Shown here one piece after another: positions 31,719 through 40,342 of a stretch of 64,000 bases of DNA. The notes below the pieces were generated by a model. It had not been told where the DNA came from. It worked only from the letters and a program-made list of their open reading frames with translations, and ran no database searches. Positions within the stretch are counted from its first letter, which is position 1. Each line of letters opens with the position of its first letter. Origin of the DNA: an uncultured Myxococcales bacterium (lineage in GTDB: Bacteria > Myxococcota_A > Polyangia > Polyangiales > Polyangiaceae); NCBI GenBank assembly GCA_937872925.1, contig CALMUT010000343.1, forward strand, positions 1 to 64,000. Reading direction: 5' to 3'. The translations under genes were made by a program, and so were the position numbers.

Positions 31719-32470
31719 GGCCGGTGGGGCGCGGGCACTTAGAGCGGAGCGTCTCCAGATGCCTCTGCGGTCTGGGCCTCGTCGGTGGATTGGGCCTGCC
31801 AGTGGCTTGCGCGGGGCCACTACCCAGCGAGAGGCCCCTCGGCAAGGGACCGCTGTTCACGGCGGAAGAAAAGCAGCGAAAGAAGCGTGCCGCCGAGCGA
31901 GAGACGGCTCTAGCAAACGCCCCGGATGCGCCGCCGAAGCCGACTGCACAAGCACCCAAGGCGCGGCCGAAGTCAAAAAGCAGCGACGCGGGCGCTGGGG
32001 ATGCGCCAAAAGCCGTTGCGACGTCCACAGCGGACGCCCCCAAAGGGGACGCCGCCAAGCCACCCGCCACGTCCGTGGCCTACGCTGGCGTGTATGTGGG
32101 GCAGGACACGTCCCTATACAAGCTGAGTGGGCTGCCGGATCGCTCGGAGACGGATGCAAACGCCAAGACCCGCGTCGAAGACCGGCCGGACGGCGGCGTG
32201 TTTCTCATTCCCGTTGACAGTTCAAGCGGCAAGGACATTTGCAAGTTGCACGCGACGGTCAAAAACAAGTCGCAGAAGACCTTCGAGATCAACAAGGGCC
32301 AGCGCTGCTTCGAACCGGAGCAGGGCGGCGTGACCGGCACGGTGCGTTCCGGTTCCGCGAAGCTGGGCAGCGGCAAACTGGTATTTGACGTCGTGCTGGC
32401 CATTGAGGTCAACGCCGACAGCCAGGTCAACGGCAGCCTCGACTACCACTTCGAAGGCACGCGCCAGTAG
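31715..32470 (+). CDS. Lipoprotein of unknown function, coupled to atpC
   Basis: The 251-residue product has a signal peptide and lipobox (GLGLVGGLGLPVAC) and a charged Lys/Ala/Pro-rich linker (about 45-115). Its compact C-terminal domain of ~125 residues includes VAYAGVYVGQDTSLYKLSGL, GKDICKLHATVKNKSQKTF and SQVNGSLDYHFEGTRQ. Two Cys residues (DICKL and QRCFE) could pair. No family is recognised. The GTG start overlaps the atpC stop, which suggests a shared transcript; a functional link to ATP synthase does not follow from that. Confidence 0.75.
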   Translation: MRPVGRGHLERSVSRCLCGLGLVGGLGLPVACAGPLPSERPLGKGPLFTAEEKQRKKRAAERETALANAPDAPPKPTAQAPKARPKSKSSDAGAGDAPKAVATSTADAPKGDAAKPPATSVAYAGVYVGQDTSLYKLSGLPDRSETDANAKTRVEDRPDGGVFLIPVDSSSGKDICKLHATVKNKSQKTFEINKGQRCFEPEQGGVTGTVRSGSAKLGSGKLVFDVVLAIEVNADSQVNGSLDYHFEGTRQ

Positions 32471-32473
32471 CGT

Positions 32474-33724
32474 TCAGCGGTAGCGCTCGAAGAGCCGGGT
32501 CTGGCGGCTGGTCAGCGCCATTTTCCGGCCGCGAATGAAGACGGCGACCACCCGTGTCGAGAGCTCGAAGGGGTCACCACTCCACAGCACCAGGTTGGCA
32601 ACTTTGCCGGGCTCTACCCTGCCGACGCTGCGGTCTTGGCCGAAGATCTGTGCAGGCGCGAGGGTCACGGCCTCGAGCGCGCGATCGTGGCTCAGCCCGG
32701 CGCGCACGGCGTTGCCCGCGGCCTGACGTAGTTTGCGCACGTTGTGACTCTCGAAGGTGCTGAAGGCGACGCGGACTCCAGCGTCCGTAAGCAGCTTTGC
32801 GCTGTCCGCGCGCGCGCCGCGGGAGGCGAAGCTCGCCGGCAGGTTGTTCAGCGGGTCGACAATGACCGGGATCTTGGCGGCCGCGAGCTGTTTGGCTTGT
32901 TTCCAAGCTTCCGCTCCCGAAGCGATCACGACGTTGAGAGACAAACGCTGAGCCAACTCGATCACCCGTTGGATGTCGCTGGCGGCGTCGGCGTGCACCA
33001 CGAGGGGCAGCTTGCGTGCCAGCACGTCGCGACCCACCGCGAGGTCGAGACGACTTGCCGCGAGCTTGCGCATGCGATTCTTGTCGTAGTCGGCCGGAGT
33101 GTTTCCGTAGCTGCGCGCGTCCTCGAGAAACTCGCGCAAGCGCAGCAGTGCGCTGCCACGCCCCATGGGTTCGCCGTCCATGTGCGCACTGCCGAGCTTC
33201 ACGTGCAGCCCCATCGCTTCGTTCAGGAAGGGTCGCTCCGCGCCGGGCGGCAACAAATCCACCCATGCGCTCTGTCCGGAAATGAGCCCACCTTCCGGCA
33301 CAACGCCCACGGAAGTCACGCCACCTAGGCGCGTCACAGCCACCGCTGCGCTGCCGGCGTTGTAGCCGTCTGCCGCGCGGAACGCCGCGCGGATCGGGTC
33401 GTCCGTGCGGTGAGTCAGCCGGTTGGTCGAATCCTCCAAGCCGATGTCGATCAAACCCAAGGAGGTGGTGGCATCAATGAACCCCGGCGTGAGGGTCAGG
33501 CCCTTGCCGGACAAGACACCACTGCCCGAGGACGCGCCGCCGTCGCCCACCGTGCGGATTTGCTCTCCCGCGAATTTCACCGACACGTCGTCCCGGGCCG
33601 GTTGCCCCGGATTGAGCAGCCGCACGCTCGTGATGGTGTGTACGGCTTCGGCAGCATGACCGCCCCGGTGCGCGAACCACACGCCGGCGAGCGCGGCCAT
33701 GGCGCTGCGTCGGGACAGCCTCAT
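32474..33724 (-). CDS. Amidohydrolase-like protein lacking the HxH metal motif
   Basis: The 416-residue product has a Tat-like signal (MRLSRRSAMAALAGVWFAH) and the amidohydrolase scaffold: an N-terminal beta domain, LTPGFIDATTSLGLIDIGLE at the first metal site, LPLVVHADAASDIQ in the barrel, and the C-terminal GRVEPGKVANLVLWSGDP. The usual PGxIDxHxH is PGFIDATTS, so the HxH pair is gone, and the later barrel His and Asp are not in normal context. Classic amidohydrolases need these residues for one or two metals, so it may be catalytically altered or a partner subunit. It overlaps its paralogue upstream by ATGA, so the two are probably made together. Confidence 0.88.
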   Translation of the reverse strand: MRLSRRSAMAALAGVWFAHRGGHAAEAVHTITSVRLLNPGQPARDDVSVKFAGEQIRTVGDGGASSGSGVLSGKGLTLTPGFIDATTSLGLIDIGLEDSTNRLTHRTDDPIRAAFRAADGYNAGSAAVAVTRLGGVTSVGVVPEGGLISGQSAWVDLLPPGAERPFLNEAMGLHVKLGSAHMDGEPMGRGSALLRLREFLEDARSYGNTPADYDKNRMRKLAASRLDLAVGRDVLARKLPLVVHADAASDIQRVIELAQRLSLNVVIASGAEAWKQAKQLAAAKIPVIVDPLNNLPASFASRGARADSAKLLTDAGVRVAFSTFESHNVRKLRQAAGNAVRAGLSHDRALEAVTLAPAQIFGQDRSVGRVEPGKVANLVLWSGDPFELSTRVVAVFIRGRKMALTSRQTRLFERYR

Positions 33725-35337
33725 TGGGAGACCTCGAAGTCGCTGTCTGGGGCGGCGCCCCTTTCAAAGCGCAGGACTCCGTCGATGTAGACGCGTTCTG
33801 CCGTGCTGTACACGCTCAGCGGATCCGCGCTCCAGAGCACGACGTCGGCGTCTTTGCCTTTCGCCAGGGTGCCAACCCGCGCGTCGATGCCCAGCGCCCA
33901 CGCTGGGTTCTTGGTCACCCACTCGATTGCCTTTCCGGTGTCGATGGGGATCCCCGCGTGTCGCCCCGCCCACAGCGCTTTTGCGGCTTCTTGGTTCAGC
34001 CGCTGGATGCCTTCGACGGAGTCCGAGTGCACGACGGGCATGGCCTGCGCTTGGGATAAGAGCGCGATGTTCTCGGGAATGCCGTCGTAGGCTTCGACTT
34101 TGAAGCCCCACCAATCTGCCCAGGTGCTGACGGCGATCTTCCGGCGCGCTAGCTCCTTACGGATCTTGTAGGCCTCTAGAGCGTGGTGGAAGGAGCGCAC
34201 AGAAAAACCGACTTCATCCCCTAGGGCCAAGATGCGCGCCATGTCGTCGGCGCGGTAACAATGCACGTGCACCAAGATGCGCCCTTCAAGGGCGGCTGCG
34301 AGAGTCTCTTTCGCCAAGTCGCGAGCGGGCGGCAGCTTGGGACTCTTGGGTTCGGAGGTTTCGTCAGAAGCCTCCGACCAGGTGCGTCTCCACGCTGCAC
34401 ATCGCTTCTGACTCGTATGACTGCGGACCTTGCTGCACCAGGCTTCGCGCAATTTGCGCTGTTCTTGTTCCGCTTTTTCTATGGCGCGTTCTTTGGCGTC
34501 TTCGCTGCGTTCCTTCTGGTCTTCCTTGCGAAACTGATCCCATTCGTCGATCAGGCGCCGGGCGGCGAGAAACGCGCTGCGTTGGCCAGCCAGGTTGCCC
34601 ATGCGGGTGCTCGGCGCGGACTTACGTCCGCCGTACACCCGTTTCGGGTTCTCGCCGCAGGCCATTTTGAGCCCTCCGGGCGCCGCTTCGAAGACCATGT
34701 CGCGGGCACTGACGGCGCGGCGCAGCTTCAGGGTCACCGCGCGGCCGCCGACCAGGTTGGCGGACCCCGGCAAGACCTGGATCGTCGTCACTCCACCGGC
34801 GATGGCCCGTGCGATGGCGGGATCCTGCGGCCAAACGGCGTCGATGGTGCGCACATCTGGGGTCACTGGCGAGGTGGCTTCGTTGCCGTCGGAGTGGGCG
34901 TTCACGTGGGGCAACGGGTAGACGCCGATGTGGGAGTGCGTGTCGATCAACCCGGGCGTGACGAATTTGCCGCCCGCGTCGATGACCGTCGCATTTGCTT
35001 CTGGCGTACCGGGGCCCGTTCCCACGGACGTGATGCGCCCATTGGCAAACGCGATATGCCCGCTGGGGATTTCGCGTCCGTCGCCAAGCAAGAGCCGGGC
35101 GTTCTTCAAGAGCACGGGGCGGCTCTGCGTCGGCAGATCTTGGGTACGCCGTTCCGACGCTTCGACACGCCAAGGCGCGTCGACCGCAGCGGGCACGGTG
35201 TCGAACTGCGGCGCCACCTTCGGCGGCGTGTCGCTGACCTTGGGGGCGCACGCGGCAAAACCTCCCGCAGCGTACAGCGCGACGACCAAGCCCCAGCGGC
35301 TTTGCTGCGGGGACGGCTTGTCCTGAAAGCGCGGCAT
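33721..35337 (-). CDS. Amidohydrolase lipoprotein with intact metal site and a helical insertion
   Basis: The 538-residue product has a lipoprotein-type signal (YAAGGFAAC) and an imidazolonepropionase-like amidohydrolase fold. Metal ligands appear intact: FVTPGLIDTHSHIGVYPLP (HxH), ILVHVHCYRADDMARI, SFHHALEAYKIRKELA and MPVVHSDSVEGIQRLNQEAA (Asp). A highly charged insertion of about 80 residues (roughly 250-330, EEDQKERSEDAKERAIEKAE-like, with two Cys in a Trp-rich helix) interrupts the barrel. The enzyme probably hydrolyses a C-N bond in the periplasm, perhaps of a dipeptide or cyclic amide; the substrate is unknown. ATG 35337 is chosen over GTG 35352. It is coupled to the HxH-less paralogue. 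Confidence 0.88.
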   Translation of the reverse strand: MPRFQDKPSPQQSRWGLVVALYAAGGFAACAPKVSDTPPKVAPQFDTVPAAVDAPWRVEASERRTQDLPTQSRPVLLKNARLLLGDGREIPSGHIAFANGRITSVGTGPGTPEANATVIDAGGKFVTPGLIDTHSHIGVYPLPHVNAHSDGNEATSPVTPDVRTIDAVWPQDPAIARAIAGGVTTIQVLPGSANLVGGRAVTLKLRRAVSARDMVFEAAPGGLKMACGENPKRVYGGRKSAPSTRMGNLAGQRSAFLAARRLIDEWDQFRKEDQKERSEDAKERAIEKAEQEQRKLREAWCSKVRSHTSQKRCAAWRRTWSEASDETSEPKSPKLPPARDLAKETLAAALEGRILVHVHCYRADDMARILALGDEVGFSVRSFHHALEAYKIRKELARRKIAVSTWADWWGFKVEAYDGIPENIALLSQAQAMPVVHSDSVEGIQRLNQEAAKALWAGRHAGIPIDTGKAIEWVTKNPAWALGIDARVGTLAKGKDADVVLWSADPLSVYSTAERVYIDGVLRFERGAAPDSDFEVSQ

Positions 35338-35382
35338 GAGGGGACGGTACACCAGCGCCGCGTCACTCGGGAGGCGCGCGGC

Positions 35383-35913
35383 TTACTTGTGGGCTTTTGA
35401 CAGCAGTTCCGCGGTGCGCTCTTCGTCGATACGTGCGCGTTCCGCGCGTTCGTCTCTGCGACGCTGCTGCGGGTCGTACACCCAGATGGCGCGGTCTAGG
35501 GCCAGTTGATCGCCGACACGCACCCGCACGTTCCAAGTGCCCGGCGAGTCCTCGGGCACGAAGCGGATTTCCTGCTCGAATAGGCGCAGCCCGACCCGAG
35601 CTTCTGCCTCAGAGACACGCGTCAGCCGGCCGTAACCTCGCCGACCGGATGTGTCACGCACGCGTCGGCCTGCGCCGGGCATGTCGATTTCCCACCGCAC
35701 CGTCAGGGGTTCGCGCAGCGGCTCAGAAAACTGCAGGCGAAATCCTTGTGCTTGCTGCGCGCGGTCCAGCACCAAGGAAAGCTCCGAACGCTCTTGGATT
35801 TCTCCCCCAAAAAACACGCCGAGTTCGGCGCGCTCCAGCAAGGGTTTGGGCTCTGGGGCGTTGCACGAGAGGCAAAGGATCGCAGCAAGCCCAGTTCCGA
35901 GCAGACGGTTCAT
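35383..35913 (-). CDS. Lipoprotein of unknown function
   Basis: The 176-residue product begins with a lipoprotein signal (LGTGLAAILCLSC), followed by a beta-rich domain: GVFFGGEIQERSELSLVLDR, GFRLQFSEPLREPLTVRWEI and PGTWNVRVRVGDQLALDRAI. This resembles an immunoglobulin-like sandwich. A charged helix ends the protein (QRRRDERAERARIDEERTAE). Its ATG overlaps the rsmA stop (ATGA), so it is translated from the rsmA message; the amidohydrolase gene follows after 45 bases. No known family is evident. Confidence 0.75.
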   Translation of the reverse strand: MNRLLGTGLAAILCLSCNAPEPKPLLERAELGVFFGGEIQERSELSLVLDRAQQAQGFRLQFSEPLREPLTVRWEIDMPGAGRRVRDTSGRRGYGRLTRVSEAEARVGLRLFEQEIRFVPEDSPGTWNVRVRVGDQLALDRAIWVYDPQQRRRDERAERARIDEERTAELLSKAHK

Positions 35914-36761
35914 TTCGTGATCTCCTGCGCCATGCGCGCAAAGTCTTCGACCGCGAGGATTTCACCCCGTGCGGTCAGGTCGATATTGGCGCGCTGGGCT
36001 GCGGCGGCCACAGCCTCGCCGGACAGCCCGTGCACACCGCTCCAAGCGTTCTTCAAAGTTTTGCGCCGCTTTGCGAATGCGGCTTGCACCAAGGCACGGA
36101 ATGCCGGGGTCTCCGCGGCGCGCGGGGGTCGCAGTGCGTCGAAAACGACTACGGCGGAATCGACGCCGGGCTGCGGATGAAACGCGCCACGCTTGATGAC
36201 GAAGGCGCGCCGCGCGGCATACTGCGCCGCCACGAACACGGTCAGTGCGCCATAGACCTTGGAACCCGGCGCGGCGCACAGCCGGTTAGCGACCTCGAGC
36301 TGCACGAGGAAAACGACGCGATCCAGCCGTTCGGCCGCTCCGACCGCCAGCTCTATCAATGGGCCGGTGAGTTGGTACGGAAGGTTGCCACACAGCACGT
36401 GGGGCCGGGGCAGTCGCATCAGCAACGTCGGGATGTCGATTTCCTTCGCGTCTGCTTCCAGGATTTCTAGTGAGCCAGCGTCGAGGGCTTCGGCGAATTC
36501 TGTGCGCAGTGCGGGGATCAAGTCGCGATCCCGCTCCACGCTGATGACGCGACCGGCGTTACGCAGCAGGGGGCGTGTCAGGGCGCCGAGCCCCGTGCCC
36601 AGTTCGATGACGCCAACGCCGCTGCCGCCTTGGGTTGCCAACTCCGCAATGCGGGCCGCCAGGTTTTGATCGGCCAGGAAGTTCTGCCCAAAACTCTTCT
36701 TTGGGGAGAGGCCCAGGCGCACCAGCGCCGCTTTGGGGCTTTCAGCGGGGGGATCGTGCAT
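35910..36761 (-). CDS. rsmA: 16S rRNA dimethyladenosine transferase RsmA (KsgA)
   Basis: RsmA dimethylates two adjacent adenines in the 3' terminal helix of 16S rRNA during 30S assembly. The 283-residue product has the family start SPKKSFGQNFLADQNLAARI, the SAM-binding motif VIELGTGLGALTRPLL, the acidic loop SVERDRDLIPAL, the catalytic motif NLPYQLTGPL, and the C-terminal helical domain (FRALVQAAFAKRRKTLKNAW). It is a normal-length, intact copy. It overlaps the following lipoprotein gene by 4 bases and lies 124 bases downstream of the DUF58 gene. Confidence 0.97.
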   Translation of the reverse strand: MHDPPAESPKAALVRLGLSPKKSFGQNFLADQNLAARIAELATQGGSGVGVIELGTGLGALTRPLLRNAGRVISVERDRDLIPALRTEFAEALDAGSLEILEADAKEIDIPTLLMRLPRPHVLCGNLPYQLTGPLIELAVGAAERLDRVVFLVQLEVANRLCAAPGSKVYGALTVFVAAQYAARRAFVIKRGAFHPQPGVDSAVVVFDALRPPRAAETPAFRALVQAAFAKRRKTLKNAWSGVHGLSGEAVAAAAQRANIDLTARGEILAVEDFARMAQEITK

Positions 36762-36837
36762 ACCGTTGGAGTCCCACCCCAGTGAGCATTGTCACCAGAG
36801 CGGTGATTGGGCCAAGGTTTCGCGGGCTAAGTGCATC

Positions 36838-36851
36838 GATTCGGTCGAATC
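36838..36851. other. Inverted repeat upstream of rsmA
   Basis: GATTCG and CGAATC face each other across a 2-base spacer in the 124-base gap between the DUF58 and rsmA genes. The spacing is too tight for an RNA hairpin but fits a small operator. There is no other support. Confidence 0.25.
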
Positions 36852-36885
36852 CGCAGCCTGGCAGCCGCGCAGGGGTGGCCGATGT

Positions 36886-38457
36886 TCAGGGTTGGCTCGG
36901 GGGCGGGGGCGGCAGGGTGCGGCCTTTCAATCGCTCCACGTGCACGCCCAGGCTCCGAAGCGCTTGGGCCCCGCGCTCTTCTGCGACCCGTGCGCGGATC
37001 GAGAGCGCATCCGCCACGGCGGGCATCATCTCGGAGCCCTCCCGGGGCAGGTGCGCCCCGAGGCGGATGGCAACCCAGCGCACTTCGATGCGACGGCGCG
37101 GTAGCTTGGTGAGCGCGCGCTCGATTTCCGGCCGCGCTTGCATATCCGGGGGCGGGGACCAAACGTAGATCAGGCTCGGGTTCGGGCGGTCGCGCGCAGC
37201 GCGCCCCAGCGCGGTGGCCATTTGGCGGTCCGTCCGGCTGCGCTCTGGCTCAAGCCGCGCCGGGGACGGCAAGCCAAAGGCCGCCAGGTAGCGGCGCAAG
37301 GTGCGGCCACGCTTGTCTTCGGCGTATGCGTCGGCATCGGGGAACGGCGCTCGGGATCGCACCCGCTCTGCCCGGCGAGCGATGCGGTCGAGTTCCGCGC
37401 TGCGCACGCCGCGGGCCGCCGAAGGATCCAGGGGGCGCAGATGCTCAAGCACACGGAAGCCGACGTCCGCCTCATCCAGATCGCTACGATCCGCGTCGTA
37501 GGTTTGTGTCTTCTCCGCCAGGCTCGCCATGATCTTCATGGCGTGGGCGGCGCCGCGGTCAGGACGCAGCCATTCCAAGGTGCGCGCGCCGCTGATGCAG
37601 AGCCCGACGCGGTCGCCCCGCGCCAAGTGCCGTGTGGCAACCGCGGCAACTTCGTCGATGGCGATGTCTAAGGGCGCATTGCCGGGCATGCCAGACCAGA
37701 GCTCAACGGATGCGTCGAGCAGGAGCCAGACGACGTCTCGTTCTTCTCGTTCGTAGTCGCGCACCATCAGGCGTCCGCGGCGCGCTGAGGCTTTCCACGC
37801 AATGCGCTTGAAGGGATCCCCAGGCTGGTGCTCGCGCAGCTCGCGCAACTCCAAGCTCTCGCCGGACAGCGGCCCCGGGCGTCCGTCGTTGGCGCTATGC
37901 CGACTGCGCCCACCTCGGGGTGAGCGCAGCCGCGAGGCAAAGGCGCGCGGAAGTACCTCGAGGCCAAAGGGGTTCGCGAAGGTGAGCGGGACCTCGAATA
38001 GGCCCGGTGCACCAAAGACCTCAAGGGACAGGCCAAAGATGCCATGCCGACCCACTCGAGGCGCGGTGACGCGGATCTTCACGCCCAAACGGCCGCTGGC
38101 CGGTACTTCGCCGGCGGCCGGATCGAGCTCGACTTTCAGGTTGGGCGAGCACACTGGACGCAGCGCCACGTAGCGCGCTGCTCGGGAGTCGCGGTTGCGC
38201 ACTTCGGCTTCGAGTTCGATGCTTTCCCCGCGCGCCAGGCGTCGCACTCGGGGTTCGCTGCGCCACAGCATTTCGAAGCCCGCCGCGCGGATCCGCGCAA
38301 CGGAGACATGAGTGACCGCGCGCGCGACGGCTAGCCCAACAATCAATGCTCCACCCCAGCCGACCATGGCAGGCACTTGGAACAGCAGCCCCACCGCCAT
38401 GATCGCGAACCCGGCGACAGTGATGTCGACGGTGGTCTTGGTGGGATGGATCTGCAC
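36886..38457 (-). CDS. DUF58 membrane protein
   Basis: The 523-residue product has two hydrophobic helices near the N-terminus (VAGFAIMAVGLLFQVPAMVG and GGALIVGLAVARAVTHV). A beta-rich region follows, then the DUF58 core (GDPFKRIAWKASARRGRLMV at ~230-250) and a von Willebrand A-like segment (VWLLLDASVELWSG). The C-terminal 200 residues are longer than usual and charged. DUF58 proteins normally work with MoxR AAA+ ATPases; the moxR-like gene here is about 6 kb away rather than adjacent. The GTG start at 38457 is assumed. It may be co-transcribed with the Sel1-like gene 68 bases upstream. Confidence 0.9.
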   Translation of the reverse strand: MQIHPTKTTVDITVAGFAIMAVGLLFQVPAMVGWGGALIVGLAVARAVTHVSVARIRAAGFEMLWRSEPRVRRLARGESIELEAEVRNRDSRAARYVALRPVCSPNLKVELDPAAGEVPASGRLGVKIRVTAPRVGRHGIFGLSLEVFGAPGLFEVPLTFANPFGLEVLPRAFASRLRSPRGGRSRHSANDGRPGPLSGESLELRELREHQPGDPFKRIAWKASARRGRLMVRDYEREERDVVWLLLDASVELWSGMPGNAPLDIAIDEVAAVATRHLARGDRVGLCISGARTLEWLRPDRGAAHAMKIMASLAEKTQTYDADRSDLDEADVGFRVLEHLRPLDPSAARGVRSAELDRIARRAERVRSRAPFPDADAYAEDKRGRTLRRYLAAFGLPSPARLEPERSRTDRQMATALGRAARDRPNPSLIYVWSPPPDMQARPEIERALTKLPRRRIEVRWVAIRLGAHLPREGSEMMPAVADALSIRARVAEERGAQALRSLGVHVERLKGRTLPPPPPSQP

Positions 38458-38525
38458 CCAACGAGGCTAGCGCGGATCCCCAAGGCCGCCGCGAGAAATC
38501 TCGATGTGCCGCTGGCTCAGGGCAC

Positions 38526-39098
38526 TCAGGGCACTCGGGATTGCGTGGGTGCGGGACAGCCTGCACTGGGCCGCTGCTGACACAACAGCGCCGCTCGCGT
38601 TGCCAAAGCATCCGCCGTTGCGGTGTTTTGCTGAACTCCGGCGCCCCTGCGATACAGCTCTCCTAAGCGGGCGCATGCGCCTCCGTTGCGCTGTGCGCAG
38701 TGTTCGACCAGCTTCTGGACGGCGAGGCGTCGATGCAGTTGCGCGGCCTCCACATCTGCTGCGCGGTCGGCCAGGTCGGCTCGGGCGAGGCAGGCCACGG
38801 GATCCCCCCGAGCACAGTCCAGGGACAGCGCTGGAGCGTCCGCATCGGAGGGGGGGCGCGCCCCTGGGGCGACGGCGCTGTCCTTCAGCTCGATGATCGG
38901 CGGATGCGCGTCGGGGGTCGCTCGGGAGCGCGTGCTTGGCGCCGCGCCTGGCTCGATGCTGGCCGCAGGGGTGAAGGGCAGTGGCGCATGCTCTGGGCCC
39001 GGCGGCTTTGACGGTCCGGGGCCGACCACGGCAAGTGCGGCACCGAGGCTGGCCCCCAGCAAGACCGCCCACGAACTGGTTTTTGCCCCGGACTGCAT
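38526..39098 (-). CDS. Membrane-anchored Sel1-like repeat protein
   Basis: The 190-residue product has an N-terminal hydrophobic anchor (SSWAVLLGASLGAALAVVG), a Pro/Ala-rich linker (to about residue 95), and a short helical C-terminal part. That part ends in a Sel1-type repeat: ACARLGELYRRGAGVQQNTA then ATRAALLCQ. Several Cys residues recur at helix ends (LDCARGDPVACLARA, VEHCAQRNGGAC), as in Sel1 repeats with disulfides. Sel1 repeats mediate protein contacts; the partner is unknown. ATG 39098 begins the anchor. It is divergent from the alpha/beta hydrolase and may lead the transcription unit that includes the DUF58 gene and rsmA. Confidence 0.72.
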   Translation of the reverse strand: MQSGAKTSSWAVLLGASLGAALAVVGPGPSKPPGPEHAPLPFTPAASIEPGAAPSTRSRATPDAHPPIIELKDSAVAPGARPPSDADAPALSLDCARGDPVACLARADLADRAADVEAAQLHRRLAVQKLVEHCAQRNGGACARLGELYRRGAGVQQNTATADALATRAALLCQQRPSAGCPAPTQSRVP

Positions 39099-39187
39099 CG
39101 CCGGAGCGCAGCATGGCACGGCTGGCGACCCGGCTGAAATCGCACTCGGAGACTGTCGCAGCGTTTTTTCGCCTATGCTCGGCCGCG

Positions 39188-40342
39188 ATGAGCGTTTGGA
39201 CCGGCCTCGTGATTGCGCTTTTGGTCCTGACGGCGCTGCTCGTCGCCCAGTTCATCCACTCCCGCAGGGTTCTCGTCCGTGATCAGGACTACGCGGACGT
39301 CTTGGCGTTACCCACCGCCGATGGAGCGCGGATCGAGCTGCGGCGTTTGCCTCCTCCCGAGACCCCCCTCGGGCCGCCGGTGCTGTTGGTGCACGGGCTG
39401 GGCGCGAATCACCGCAACAACGACGCGTTGCCAAACCGCTCCTTGGCGCGCCATCTGTCGGCTCGCGGGCGAGACGTGTGGCTGGTGACGCTGCGCAGCG
39501 GGATGCCCGGGCTAAAGCGCAAGGATGCGCGAGGTGTTCGGTTCGAGAAGATGGTGGAGCAAGACCTGCCCCTTGCCGTGGAAACGATCCTGGAACGCAC
39601 GGGCCGCACCCAATTGGACTATGTCGGCTTTTCCATGGGCGGGATGGTGCTCTACGCGGCCATCGGCGAGACCGTGCCGCCGCAGGCACTCAGGCGGGTT
39701 GCCATCGTCGGGTCGCCGGCCTTGGTGCGTGCGCCTGGCGGATTTCGCGTGCCCCGCTGGGTGGCCGCGATCCCCTCCTGGGCCATGCCGACTCTGCGAC
39801 TACGACGCTGGTCCCTCGTCGCGGCGCCCCTGGCGGGACGGGTGGGCACGCATCTGCCTTCTGTGATCGCGAATACCAAGAACCTTGCCGCAGCAGACAT
39901 CGCGCCGACCATGGCAAACATCGTTGCAGACATTCCCGGTCCACTGCATGTGGACTTTGCGCGCTGGGCGGCGTCGCAGACCGGGGAGCTCACCTTCGAG
40001 GACAGACCCGTGCTGCCCACGCTCCGCGGACTGGAGGTGCCAGCCATCTATTTCGCGGGCACGGCGGACCAGTTAGCGCCGCCGAGCAGTGTGCGCGCGG
40101 CTCACGACGCCTGGGGGGCAGATGCGGCGGACTGCCCGCGCCAGTTCGTGCTGGTGGGAGTCGAAACTGGCTCGGCTCGGGACTACGGCCACGGCGATCT
40201 CGCCATCGGCCTCGATGTTGCGCGGGACATCTTCGATCCGCTGACGGCTTTCTTGGCCGTCGGTGCCACAAGCGAGGCCTCCCGAGTTGTGCCGACCCCC
40301 GGCGCGGGCCCGGCAGCCGCCGTGGGGAGGGCCCGGAGTTGA
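39188..40342 (+). CDS. Membrane-anchored alpha/beta hydrolase
   Basis: The 384-residue product starts with a hydrophobic anchor (WTGLVIALLVLTALLVAQFI). The hydrolase domain includes the oxyanion-hole strand VLLVHGLGANHRNNDALPN (~72), the nucleophile elbow YVGFSMGGMVLYAAIGE (Ser ~145), and a late acid region (VPAIYFAGTADQLAPPSS). The candidate His is in SARDYGHGDLAIGLDVARD. The arrangement resembles lipases and PHA-synthase-like hydrolases. The stop overlaps the start of the Omp85-like gene (TTGA), so the two are probably co-produced. Lipid or ester substrates are plausible, but none is shown. Confidence 0.88.
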   Translation: MSVWTGLVIALLVLTALLVAQFIHSRRVLVRDQDYADVLALPTADGARIELRRLPPPETPLGPPVLLVHGLGANHRNNDALPNRSLARHLSARGRDVWLVTLRSGMPGLKRKDARGVRFEKMVEQDLPLAVETILERTGRTQLDYVGFSMGGMVLYAAIGETVPPQALRRVAIVGSPALVRAPGGFRVPRWVAAIPSWAMPTLRLRRWSLVAAPLAGRVGTHLPSVIANTKNLAAADIAPTMANIVADIPGPLHVDFARWAASQTGELTFEDRPVLPTLRGLEVPAIYFAGTADQLAPPSSVRAAHDAWGADAADCPRQFVLVGVETGSARDYGHGDLAIGLDVARDIFDPLTAFLAVGATSEASRVVPTPGAGPAAAVGRARS

